Assembly (NCBI GenBank): GCA_958403905.1
Contig: CATXZD010000005.1
Coordinates: 1-64,000, forward strand
Direction of reading: 5' to 3'
Source: an uncultured Ruminococcus sp.
GTDB taxonomy: Bacteria > Bacillota > Clostridia > Oscillospirales > Acutalibacteraceae
DNA length: 64,000 nt
Part shown: piece by piece, positions 41,349 to 49,354 of the stretch
How the letters are laid out: each line of letters begins with the position of its first letter
Numbering within the stretch: the stretch's first letter is position 1
Made by a program: the position numbers and the translations under genes
The notes under the pieces: model-generated
What the model was told of the DNA's origin: nothing
What the model saw: the letters and a program-made list of their open reading frames with translations, nothing else
The model's database searches: none

Positions 41349-41783
41349 ATGAAAAATGTTATAAAATCAATAGCACTCGGCATAAGCTGGGGATTTACCG
41401 TTTTAGTTGCTTATCTTACAATCAGCGTAATTATCAGCGGTGATTTTCTTGCAAACATTGCACCCGACGTTTTTATTAAATACGTAATCTGTTCAGCCGT
41501 AACAGGTCTTGGATTTTACGTTCCGTCGCTTATTTATTACAACGAGAGCATTTCAAAAGTCTTGCAGGTAATTTTCCACCTAGGCATAGGCTTTGCAATC
41601 TACCTGCCTGTTGCGTTTTTTGCAGGCTGGATTCCTACGGAATTCGGAATTTTACCCGTTGTAATTTCACTGGCTATTTCGGTCGTATTTTCTTTGCTCG
41701 TATGGCTCTGCTTTTCTCTGTATTACAAAAAACAGGCTGAAAATATTAATAAAAAAATAATTGAAAAGCAAAGTAACAGTTAA
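41349..41783 (+). CDS. DUF3021 membrane protein
   Basis: 144-aa protein with four hydrophobic helices and a basic C-terminus (YYKKQAENINKKIIEKQ). Size and coupling to a LytTR regulator fit DUF3021. In related pairs the membrane protein is thought to restrain its regulator. The ATG at 41,349 follows AGGAGG, which includes the last bases of the upstream gene. Confidence 0.88.
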   Translation: MKNVIKSIALGISWGFTVLVAYLTISVIISGDFLANIAPDVFIKYVICSAVTGLGFYVPSLIYYNESISKVLQVIFHLGIGFAIYLPVAFFAGWIPTEFGILPVVISLAISVVFSLLVWLCFSLYYKKQAENINKKIIEKQSNS

Positions 41784-41917
41784 GATAATATTTACAAAAC
41801 GTTATTTTGCTGATATTTGATAAAACACAATATCCGCCTGTATTGACTTTCACATCTGTATAAGATATAATAAAATTAGCCAAAAACGGCTAATAATTAG
41901 AAAAGGAGATTGATTGT

Positions 41918-41974
41918 TTGACTGATATGAATAATAATGTGATTGCAGCGAATCGGGAGGTTTGCCTGTACTAA
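41918..41974 (+). CDS. Leader peptide upstream of the RNHCP gene (18 codons)
   Basis: A short frame starting with TTG at 41,918, nine bases after AAAAGGAG, encodes MTDMNNNVIAANREVCLY and stops at 41,974. Its codons 13-16 (CGG GAG GTT TGC) form the 5' arm of a perfect 10-bp hairpin with 41,981-41,990. The strong ribosome binding site and the overlap with the structure point to a regulatory leader peptide. Expression itself is unproven. Confidence 0.6.
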   Translation: MTDMNNNVIAANREVCLY

Positions 41975-42034
41975 TCACTTCAAACCTCCCAAAGCATATT
42001 ACTATAAATTATTATTGCTTTTAGGAGGAACCTC
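41955..42034 (+). promoter_or_regulatory. Attenuator-like alternating hairpins before the RNHCP gene
   Basis: Stem 1: GGGAGGTTTG (41,955-41,964) with CAAACCTCCC (41,981-41,990), perfect over 10 bp. The 3' arm can instead pair with the RNHCP ribosome binding region: CCTCC with GGAGG and AAAGC with GCTTT around 42,017-42,028. Only one pairing can exist at a time. No T-run follows stem 1, so control would be at translation rather than by termination. Confidence 0.55.
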
Positions 42035-42035
42035 T

Positions 42036-42464
42036 GTGAACAGAGAAAACAAAAGATTGAAATATACAAAGGGATACTACAAAAATCACGCTTGCAACGA
42101 CACCTTTACCTGTAAGGTGTGCGGCAGACTTATGACGCCCGAAGGCGCAGGCAGTGAGCATAGAAACCACTGCAATAATTGCCTTTCAAGCTTGCACGTT
42201 GACAACGAGCCCGGCGACCGCGAATCGAGTTGCGGCGGAATTATGGAACCTATCGGAGTATGGGTACGAAAAAACGGAGAGTGGGCTATCATCCACCGTT
42301 GCAAACGCTGCGGCAAGCTGAGTTCAAATCGAAGCGCAGCTGATGACAACCCTATGAAGCTTATGTCCATTGCATTAAAACCATTGTGTGAACCGCCGTT
42401 TCCGCTTGAACGTATAGAGGAAATGACCGCTTTAATGGGCGGTGACGGAAGTATTCTTAAATAA
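42036..42464 (+). CDS. RNHCP-domain protein
   Basis: 142-aa zinc-finger-like protein named for its RNHC..C motif, here HRNHCNNCLSSLHVD. Further cysteine pairs are FTCKVCGRLM and IIHRCKRCGKLS, and GGIMEPIGVWVR is also conserved. The molecular role of the family is not established, though the cysteines suggest zinc and nucleic-acid binding. It starts with GTG at 42,036 after AGGAGGAACCTCT. The longer upstream frame is unlikely, as it lacks a start signal and overlaps the leader peptide. Own terminator. Confidence 0.88.
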   Translation: MNRENKRLKYTKGYYKNHACNDTFTCKVCGRLMTPEGAGSEHRNHCNNCLSSLHVDNEPGDRESSCGGIMEPIGVWVRKNGEWAIIHRCKRCGKLSSNRSAADDNPMKLMSIALKPLCEPPFPLERIEEMTALMGGDGSILK

Positions 42465-42480
42465 ATTTCAGATTAATTTT

Positions 42481-42515
42481 GGCGTCTGTCTTGTGGCAGA
42501 CGCCGTAATTTTTTT
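42481..42515 (+). terminator. Terminator of the RNHCP gene
   Basis: GGCGTCTG / CAGACGCC perfect 8-bp stem followed by GTAATTTTTTT. Confidence 0.9.
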
Positions 42516-42623
42516 ACAAATATAAGGTTATTATTGCATTTTTTTCCTTAAATTGGTATAATAAAATTTATACAAGGCATCATAAATGCTTTGATAAAGC
42601 TCATTTGCTTAGGAGGATACATT

Positions 42624-44570
42624 ATGTGTAACAAAAAACCTTTTTACATCACAACACCAATTTACTATCCGTCGGGCAATCCGCATATCGGTCACTGCTA
42701 CACAACAGTTGCCTGCGACTCTATCGCCCGATACAGACGAATGCAGGGTTACGATGTAATGTTTCTTACGGGAACCGATGAACACGGTCTGAAAATTGAG
42801 CAGAAGGCTGCCGAAAAAGGCATTACTCCCAAACAGTACGTTGACGAAATCGTAGAGATTTTCAAAAGTCTGTGGAACTTTATGAACATCAGCTACGACA
42901 GATATATCCGTACCACAGACGACTATCACGTTGAAACGGTACAGAAGATTTTTAAGGAGCTTTACGACAAGGGCTACATCTACAAGGGCGAGTACAAGGG
43001 CAAATACTGCACTCCCTGTGAGAGCTTCTGGACAGAAAGTCAGCTTGTTGACGGCAAGTGTCCCGAATGCGGACGTGAAGTTGTCGAGGCTAAGGAGGAA
43101 GCTTACTTCTTCAAAATGGCTCCGTTTGCCGACAGAATTGAAAAACTCCTCACCGAAACTGACTACCTACAGCCTAAAACCCGTGCCGTTGAGCTCGTAA
43201 ACAACTTTATCAAGCCGGGTCTTGAGGATTTGTGCGTTTCAAGAACAAGCTTTACATGGGGCATTCCCGTAACATTTGACGAAAAACACGTTGTTTACGT
43301 ATGGATTGACGCTCTTTCAAACTATATTTCCGCACTCGGCTACAAAAACGAGGCTTTTGACGAGTTTAACAAGTACTGGCCTGCCGACGTTCATATGGTT
43401 GCAAAGGACATTATGCGTTTTCACGCTATCATCTGGCCTGCAATGCTGATGGCTCTTGATTTGCCTTTGCCCAAGCACCTTGCAGTTCACGGCTGGATTA
43501 CCTTTAACGGACAGAAAATGTCAAAGTCGCTCGGCAATGTAGTTGACCCGTTCATTCTGGGCAAACGCTACGGAGCAGACGCTATCCGCTACCACATTCT
43601 GCGTGAAATGGCTCTCGGCGCAGACAGCTCTTTCTCAAACGAAATTATGATTAACCGCATTAATTCCGACCTTGCAAACGGACTCGGCAACCTTGTTTCA
43701 CGCACCGTTGCAATGGTTGAAAAGTACTTCGGAGGAACACTGCCCGCAGAGCGTGAAAGCGGAGAATTTGACGATGATTTAATTGAAACCGCAACATCTT
43801 TAAAGGCAAAAGTCGACTCCTTTATGGACGAAACTCAGCTTAACAATGCGCTCGCCGAGATTTTCAGGGTTGTGTCGCGTGCCAACAAGTACATTGACGA
43901 AACTGCGCCGTGGATTATTGCAAAGGACGAGGCAAAGAAAGCAAGACTTGCAACCGTTCTTTATAATCTGCTTGAAACAATCCGAATTGTTGCCACTCTT
44001 CTCTCTGCATTTATGCCCACGACAATGCCGAAGGCTTTAGAGCAAATCGGCGCGTGTGAGAAGTGCGCAACATATGAAAATTCTGACAAATTCAACGCTC
44101 TGCCCCTTGACGTAACCGTTAAAAAGGGCGAGGCTCTATTCCCGAGAATTGACGTTGATAAGGAAATTGAAGAACTTAATTCAATCATCAAAAACAACTC
44201 GGGCGAGGATGAAGAAACCAAAAAGCTCAGAGAAGAAATTGAGGGTATTGCGCAGATTGGAATTGACGACTTCTGCAAGGTTGATTTGCGTGTAGCCGAA
44301 ATCAAAGCCTGCGAGCCGATTAAAAAAGCTAAAAAGCTCCTTAAGCTGACGGTTTTTGACGGTGTAAAGGACAGAACCGTTGCAAGCGGAATTGCAAAAT
44401 ATTACAAGCCCGAGGAGCTTGTTGGCAAAAAGATTATTCTTGTATCAAACCTTTCTCCCGCAAAGCTCTGCGGAGTTGAAAGCTGCGGAATGATTCTTGC
44501 CGCAACGTGTGGAGAAGACGTAAAGGTCATCTTTGTCGACGATATGCCCGCCGGAGCAAAGATTAGCTAA
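42624..44570 (+). CDS. metG: Methionyl-tRNA synthetase
   Basis: Charges tRNA-Met and tRNA-fMet. The 648-aa product has the class I HIGH-type signature PSGNPHIGHCYTT at about residue 13, a zinc knuckle region CTPCESFWTESQLVDGKCPECG, the KMSKS loop GQKMSKSLGNVVDP and a C-terminal EMAP/Trbp111-like tRNA-binding domain (FCKVDLRVAEIKACEPIKKAKKLLKLTVFDG). The start at 42,624 follows AGGAGG; 11 upstream in-frame codons are leader. It is the first gene after the RNHCP unit. Confidence 0.97.
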   Translation: MCNKKPFYITTPIYYPSGNPHIGHCYTTVACDSIARYRRMQGYDVMFLTGTDEHGLKIEQKAAEKGITPKQYVDEIVEIFKSLWNFMNISYDRYIRTTDDYHVETVQKIFKELYDKGYIYKGEYKGKYCTPCESFWTESQLVDGKCPECGREVVEAKEEAYFFKMAPFADRIEKLLTETDYLQPKTRAVELVNNFIKPGLEDLCVSRTSFTWGIPVTFDEKHVVYVWIDALSNYISALGYKNEAFDEFNKYWPADVHMVAKDIMRFHAIIWPAMLMALDLPLPKHLAVHGWITFNGQKMSKSLGNVVDPFILGKRYGADAIRYHILREMALGADSSFSNEIMINRINSDLANGLGNLVSRTVAMVEKYFGGTLPAERESGEFDDDLIETATSLKAKVDSFMDETQLNNALAEIFRVVSRANKYIDETAPWIIAKDEAKKARLATVLYNLLETIRIVATLLSAFMPTTMPKALEQIGACEKCATYENSDKFNALPLDVTVKKGEALFPRIDVDKEIEELNSIIKNNSGEDEETKKLREEIEGIAQIGIDDFCKVDLRVAEIKACEPIKKAKKLLKLTVFDGVKDRTVASGIAKYYKPEELVGKKIILVSNLSPAKLCGVESCGMILAATCGEDVKVIFVDDMPAGAKIS

Positions 44571-44587
44571 ACGAAAGATATTATAGA

Positions 44588-44633
44588 AAACAGGTCGGAG
44601 CATCGCATTAAAGCGGTGTCCGACCTGTTTTAA
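44588..44633 (+). terminator. metG terminator
   Basis: AAACAGGTCGGA / TCCGACCTGTTT 12-bp stem with an inner GCATCGC..GCGGTG part, followed by TTTAAT. The inner GGTCGGAGCATCG sequence recurs in the terminator near 54,432. Confidence 0.85.
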
Positions 44634-44640
44634 TAAAGAA

Positions 44641-45013
44641 GGTTCTATAATAAATATTGGGGTAATAACAAACGGAACCTTAATAAAGTTCTGCGTAGGG
44701 GACGTCAGGGATGCCTCCCCTACTACCTTGTAAAATCTAAAAATTCACACTTGAAAACGATAATACTAAATTATATATTGTAGGGAACAGTCTTGACTGT
44801 TCCGCAGGACTACAGATAACCCTTGTGTAATCGGAACGGTCAAGACCGTTCCCTACATTAAAATTGATTTAATTATCATTCCTGATTTGACAACTTTTAG
44901 CATTAACACTGTACTACGAATACCAAAAGATAACTTCAGTAATACTCTAAAATTCCAAATTTTAAAATAAGCTATTCTTCTTTATATTTTACCCCAACTA
45001 TTGACATTGAACC
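44641..45013. mobile_element. MITE-like unit with IS-type ends
   Basis: About 373 bp without a gene. The left end reads GGTTCTATAATAAATATTG then GGG. The right end, in reverse complement, starts GGTTCAATGTCAATAG and also ends in TTGGGG. Inside are a palindrome GTAGGGGA..TCCCCTAC (44,694-44,722) and a larger inverted repeat with arms TGTAGGGAACAGTC.. and ..GACCGTTCCCTACA (44,780-44,860). No target-site duplication is obvious. The right end matches the solo end at 29,041-29,062. Confidence 0.5.
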
Positions 45014-45038
45014 CTTTTTTATTATAGAGCCTTTAAAC

Positions 45039-45073
45039 AAAACCGCCCTGTATTCGCACTACAGAACGGTTAA
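45039..45073 (-). terminator. Terminator of the DUF1275 gene
   Basis: Minus-strand stem with arms AACCG..CTGTA and TACAG..CGGTT (an internal mismatch) followed by TTGTTT, directly past the stop codon. Confidence 0.65.
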
Positions 45074-45075
45074 TT

Positions 45076-45765
45076 TTATGCTTTCTTTAAAATATATCTG
45101 ACTGCAAAACGTTTTATCTGTCTTTCCTTGAGCCACATATATGCCGCCGAGGAAAGCGCAATCGGCACAAAGCAGAACCACACGCTTGCTGTTCCCAAGA
45201 ATACGCTTGCAACACACGCAAGTGCAACACCCGAATGAAAGCCGAGGAGCGTCAGCCAGTAAAATCTTGCCTGCTCGCCCTGCTTTTTATCTTTGTCTAC
45301 CATATATCTTGTAAGCGATATTACAGCTACACGAAGATTATTAGTAGAAAAAATTGTTGCGCTGGCGTAGCCTGCCGCAGTTCTGTAGGCGTTCCACTGA
45401 ATCGGGGTAACAAAAAGTATGGGCAAAACCGCAATGTAGTGATTTGCAATATTCGGGAAAAGTCCAATAATAACTATTGCACAGCTTGTCATAATAAGAC
45501 TGATAATCCTTAAATCGAACTTAATAAATCTTTCCGCAATTGCATAAAAAACATTGCCCGAAATATATGTAATCAGAGCAAGCACAAGAAAAAACAGCGC
45601 CGAAAAATTTGCACTGAAAATGTCGCATACAATGTGAATTAAATTTGCCGTCTGTGCGTTTCCGAAAAAGTCACAGTGATTGAAAATTGCATAGCCGCCT
45701 AAAAATCCGCCAACAGTACTTACGGCGTAATGAAGCAGCTTTTGCCTTGAAGCTTTTTCATTCAT
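45076..45765 (-). CDS. YoaK/DUF1275 family membrane protein
   Basis: 229-aa protein with about six membrane helices. The N-terminal GGFLGGYAIFNHCDFFGNAQTANLIH is the typical DUF1275 start (usually GG..D......F....T.N). FVTPIQWNAYRTAAGYASATIFSTNNLR is the second conserved part. Function unknown, possibly a small-molecule transporter. The ATG at 45,765 follows AGGAAG. Confidence 0.85.
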   Translation of the reverse strand: MNEKASRQKLLHYAVSTVGGFLGGYAIFNHCDFFGNAQTANLIHIVCDIFSANFSALFFLVLALITYISGNVFYAIAERFIKFDLRIISLIMTSCAIVIIGLFPNIANHYIAVLPILFVTPIQWNAYRTAAGYASATIFSTNNLRVAVISLTRYMVDKDKKQGEQARFYWLTLLGFHSGVALACVASVFLGTASVWFCFVPIALSSAAYMWLKERQIKRFAVRYILKKA

Positions 45766-45852
45766 CAAAATACTTCCTTATTCTCGTTAAATTTAATTAT
45801 ATCACATTTATCTGCTTTATCAAGGGAAAATATGCAAGGAATATGCGTAAAA

Positions 45853-45890
45853 AAAGTCCGAAATTCAGTTAAACTGCAACTTCGGACTTT
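45853..45890 (-). terminator. Terminator of the acidic-tail membrane protein gene
   Basis: Perfect 10-bp stem AAAGTCCGAA / TTCGGACTTT; on the minus strand it runs into a T7 tract. Confidence 0.88.
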
Positions 45891-45921
45891 ATAACCTTCA
45901 ATTCTATTCGTCTGCAACTTC

Positions 45922-46500
45922 TTAAGCTTCTTCTGTTTCTTCCTCAACTTTTTCAGTTTCGGCAGACTCTGAATCAACTTCATTTCTCCACGATTCATCG
46001 TCAGCGGGTTCAGTAGATTCATCTGTTTCAGCTGTTTCAAGCAAATCGGCTTCAACGCCGCCCTCAAGGACTTCATTGCCTGCAACAGCGTCCGGATTCT
46101 CAATCTCATATCCGCTGAGGAATGTGTACGGAATACCGTAGCCGAGTGCAACGCAGGCAAGCGTTACAATAACGTTAAGTCCGCCGTTATCTGCCGCAAA
46201 AACATCGTGCAGAGGAAGTCCGGGTGCAATAGCGGCAATGATTATGTACAGTGACGGAATCACAAGAACAATAAGCGTTACAATAGAAAAACGCATAATA
46301 GCCTTGCCGTCGCCCACTCTTGTTGCGTAAAAAAGCAAAAGTCCGAAAACAACATAGAGTGCGATTGAAACGATTGAACCTACAGTAGCATCAAGAGTGC
46401 TTGTAAACTGCGTAAAGAAGTGTGCGCATACGATAAATGCAATAATAAGAAATGCCGAGAAAAACAGATTAATTGTTTCTCTTTTATCAGGTTTTTTCAA
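45922..46500 (-). CDS. Membrane protein with acidic C-terminal tail, unknown
   Basis: 192-aa protein with about four hydrophobic segments in the first 130 residues and a strongly acidic tail (ETAETDESTEPADDESWRNEVDSESAETEKVEEETEEA). The start codon is TTG at 46,500, eight bases after GGAGG. It lies downstream of prmA on the same strand, about 100 bp away, and could be the last gene of the heat-shock operon or separate. No family recognised. Confidence 0.75.
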   Translation of the reverse strand: MKKPDKRETINLFFSAFLIIAFIVCAHFFTQFTSTLDATVGSIVSIALYVVFGLLLFYATRVGDGKAIMRFSIVTLIVLVIPSLYIIIAAIAPGLPLHDVFAADNGGLNVIVTLACVALGYGIPYTFLSGYEIENPDAVAGNEVLEGGVEADLLETAETDESTEPADDESWRNEVDSESAETEKVEEETEEA

Positions 46501-46600
46501 TTTTATAACCTCCGAACATAATTTTTATATATTCTATCAAACCAATGTGACAGTTTTGTGAAAACCACAGAAGTATTTTGTTAATTCAGAACTATATTTA

Positions 46601-47536
46601 TTATGAAGTGTGATGTACTTTTGCCTTTAATGCAAAGCACGCCCAACCGTTTTCTATATGTTCTTCAATAATATCAAAATGTCTGCTTACCGACTGCTTA
46701 ACCTCTTCAGCTCTGGTGTCGATAATTCCGCTTGTGATGTAAACTGCGCCGTCCTTCATAAAGTTGCGCACACCTTCTGACAAAAACATAATAGCGTCTG
46801 CAACAATATTTGCAAGCACAATGTCATACTTGCCGTCAACCTTGTCGGTAAAACTGCCGCAGATTGCGGTATATCTGTCGCCCACTCCGTTGATTTCGGC
46901 ATTCTCGGCGGCAGTTCTTACGGCGGTTTCGTCAATATCAACGCCGACTGCACTGTCTGCGCCGAGCAGAAGCGTTGCAATTGAGAGAATACCGCTTCCA
47001 CATCCGATGTCAAGCACCTTGTCGCCCTTTTTCATATATTTTTCGCACATTTCAAGGCAAAGGCGCGTTGTTTCGTGACCGCCCGTACCGAACGCAAGGC
47101 CGGGGTCGATATTCAGAACAACTCTTCCGTTTGCGTCATAATCATCCCGCCAGCTTGGACGAATTAATAATTTTTTGCCTACCTCAATCGGATTGAAATA
47201 TTTTTTCCAGTTGTTGCGCCAGTCCTCCTCGGCGCAGTCGAGAAGCTCAATTGTATGCTCAATGTTCTCTGCGTTGTAACGCTCGCTGAGGAACGCAACC
47301 GCCTCCGCCGGCGAAACGTCAGGCTCAAGATAGATATGAACAAAGGCTTTGTTTCTGTCCTTATTAAGCAAATCCTCGTCAATCAAATCAATATGAGCAA
47401 TGTCCTCAACCTCCTGCTCAAGGTTGGTGTAGTCCTCAATGTATATGCCGTACGGCACAACAACGTTTGCAATGTCACTAGCTTTGCCAATATTCTTTGC
47501 ATTTACGGCAATTTTTATTTCAGTCCAGTTTTCCAT
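46601..47536 (-). CDS. prmA: Ribosomal protein L11 methyltransferase
   Basis: SAM-dependent trimethylation of ribosomal protein L11. The 311-aa product has the N-terminal substrate-binding domain (about 1-100), then PGLAFGTGGHETTRLCLEM and the SAM motif VLDIGCGSGILSIATLLLGA, with DIVLANIVADAIMFL as the post-motif. Length matches the family. Location after dnaJ is the common Firmicutes order. Confidence 0.95.
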   Translation of the reverse strand: MENWTEIKIAVNAKNIGKASDIANVVVPYGIYIEDYTNLEQEVEDIAHIDLIDEDLLNKDRNKAFVHIYLEPDVSPAEAVAFLSERYNAENIEHTIELLDCAEEDWRNNWKKYFNPIEVGKKLLIRPSWRDDYDANGRVVLNIDPGLAFGTGGHETTRLCLEMCEKYMKKGDKVLDIGCGSGILSIATLLLGADSAVGVDIDETAVRTAAENAEINGVGDRYTAICGSFTDKVDGKYDIVLANIVADAIMFLSEGVRNFMKDGAVYITSGIIDTRAEEVKQSVSRHFDIIEEHIENGWACFALKAKVHHTS

Positions 47537-47695
47537 AGGTTTGTATCCTTATAATATAAATTTATTTGTATCGGGACGTCGGGAATGCCGTCCCATACGG
47601 ATTTAATACAGACGTTTCCGTTATTGCTCATAAATATAAATAAAACGTTGCATTTACTGTCACGGTCGAATGCCCTCAGGAGCCACCCTGATTGA

Positions 47696-48835
47696 TTAAT
47701 CGTTGAACAAGTCTTTCAGTTTATCAAAAAAATTCTTTCTTTTGACGTAATTTTTCTCGGTAGTTGTGCCGTCAAGCTGTTTAATAAGCTCTTTTTGCTT
47801 TGCGTTCAGGTTTTTGGGGACTTCAATCGTCATTCTGACGTACTGGTCACCTCTGCCTCTGCCGCCTAAGTGAGGTATGCCCTTTCCCTTGAGCTTAAAT
47901 ATATCGCCCGGCTGAGTTCCCTCGTGAATTGTATATGTGACCTTGCCGTCGAGCGTCGGAACAACAATTTCTGCGCCGAGAGCCGCCTGAGCAAATGTAA
48001 TCGGCGTGTCGCACCAAACGTCGTCACCCCTGCGCTCAAAAAGCTGATGGGGACGGACGTTTACATAAACGTGCAAATCACCTGACGGACCGTTGTTATA
48101 ACCTGCATTTCCTCTGCCGCCCACGTTTAAAATCTGCTGATCCTTGATACCTGCCGGAATTGTAACGTCAACGGTTTTGCTCTTGCGCTGTCTGCCTGAG
48201 CCGCCGCACTTACGACAGGGATTGTCGATTATTTTACCCTTTCCGTGGCAAGCGTCGCAGGTGCGCTGTGTCTGAACAACACCGAACGGAGTTCTCTGAT
48301 TTATTGTAACCTTGCCCGAACCTCCGCAGGCTGAACAGGTCTTGGGCGAAGAACCTGCCTGCGCTCCTGTGCCGTGACAGTCGCCGCAGGATGTAACACA
48401 GTTGTAGCTTACGTTTTTCTTACAACCCTTTGCCGCCTCTTCAAACGAAATGTAAACGGTGGCTTCAACATCACTGCCTCGCATAGGTGCGTTTGCATTG
48501 TTTGAACGTCTGCCGCCAAAGCCTCCGAAAAAGCTTGAGAATATGTCGTCAATATCAATTCCCTGACCGAACGGACTTCCGCCGCCTGCGCCTGCGCCAA
48601 AGTTAGGGTCAACTCCTGCGTGGCCAAACTGGTCGTAACGAGCACGTTTGTCTTTGTCGGAAAGAACCTCGTATGCCTCGTTAACCTCCTTAAACTTTTC
48701 CTCACATTCCTTGTCACCCGGATGCAGGTCAGGGTGATATTTTTTGGCACTTTGTCTGTATGCCTTTTTAATTTCATCGTCGCCTGCGCCCTTCTGAACG
48801 CCAAGCACCTCGTAGTAATCTCTTTTTTCAGCCAT
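47696..48835 (-). CDS. dnaJ: Chaperone protein DnaJ
   Basis: Hsp40 co-chaperone that delivers substrates to DnaK and stimulates its ATPase. The 379-aa product has a J domain with YHPDLHPGD (HPD), a Gly/Phe-rich linker (FGAGAGGGSPFGQG), four zinc motifs CGDCHGTG, CSACGGSG, CDACHGKG and CRKCGGSG, and the C-terminal substrate-binding domains. The ATG at 48,835 lies eight bases after GGGAG. It follows dnaK by about 520 bp of repeat-rich DNA. Confidence 0.97.
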   Translation of the reverse strand: MAEKRDYYEVLGVQKGAGDDEIKKAYRQSAKKYHPDLHPGDKECEEKFKEVNEAYEVLSDKDKRARYDQFGHAGVDPNFGAGAGGGSPFGQGIDIDDIFSSFFGGFGGRRSNNANAPMRGSDVEATVYISFEEAAKGCKKNVSYNCVTSCGDCHGTGAQAGSSPKTCSACGGSGKVTINQRTPFGVVQTQRTCDACHGKGKIIDNPCRKCGGSGRQRKSKTVDVTIPAGIKDQQILNVGGRGNAGYNNGPSGDLHVYVNVRPHQLFERRGDDVWCDTPITFAQAALGAEIVVPTLDGKVTYTIHEGTQPGDIFKLKGKGIPHLGGRGRGDQYVRMTIEVPKNLNAKQKELIKQLDGTTTEKNYVKRKNFFDKLKDLFND

Positions 48836-48884
48836 AAAATACACTCCCTGAAATCAATTAACAAGTTACAATTAACAATTTTTT

Positions 48885-48930
48885 AAACGCACTGATACAA
48901 ATCCGATAAACGCACTGATACAAATCCGAA
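48885..48930. repeat. Short tandem duplication, 23-bp unit twice
   Basis: AAACGCACTGATACAAATCC followed by GAT, then repeated. Lies in the dnaK-dnaJ gap. Confidence 0.8.
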
Positions 48931-49037
48931 CTGCTGAATGCGGAATTGTGGGTCGCTCCGTTCCGAATTTATAATAATTCGTAAAGTTTGTTTTTCCCTA
49001 TAACTATATTTAATCGATAAAATTTCATAACCACCAC

Positions 49038-49063
49038 GTACACGGCACACCGTGTCCCTACGG
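49038..49063. repeat. Type D palindrome, copy 3
   Basis: ACACGGCACACCGTGTCCCT followed by ACGGCTGTAATACATACG, like the sequence after the 6,954-6,979 palindrome. Confidence 0.65.
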
Positions 49064-49129
49064 CTGTAATACATACGTTTCAGTTACGTTCCTATGTATA
49101 AATTGTGAAACACTTTATATATTTTTGCG

Positions 49130-49276
49130 AACACAGTTCGCCGCTACACTATAATAATCAACGTTGATATAATAAAATAGATGAAGTAAATTTATATCTT
49201 GCGTTAGATTTAGAAAAATATCCGACTCCCGAACTACCGATTTACAACTATGCTCCGACCTTTAGGTCGTTTAAAA
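49130..49276 (+). repeat. Dispersed repeat family A, copy 3
   Basis: Begins GCGAACACAGTTCGCCGCTA, then AGATGAAGTAAAT, ATCTTGCGTTAGA, CCGACTCCCGA and CCTTTAGGTCGTTTAAAA. It is a shortened variant lacking about 60 bp after the opening palindrome. It lies between dnaK and dnaJ. Confidence 0.75.
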
Positions 49277-49301
49277 AATTGTTAATTGAATGTTACACCG
49301 C

Positions 49302-49331
49302 AAAGGAGCTGCTATAATTAACAGCTCCTTT
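49302..49331. terminator. Hairpin after dnaK
   Basis: Perfect 10-bp stem AAAGGAGCTG / CAGCTCCTTT, 25 bp past the dnaK stop codon. The T-tract on the minus strand is short, so it may act as an mRNA-stabilising or partial terminator before dnaJ. Confidence 0.5.
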
Positions 49332-49354
49332 GATTGTTTTATATTATACAATAA

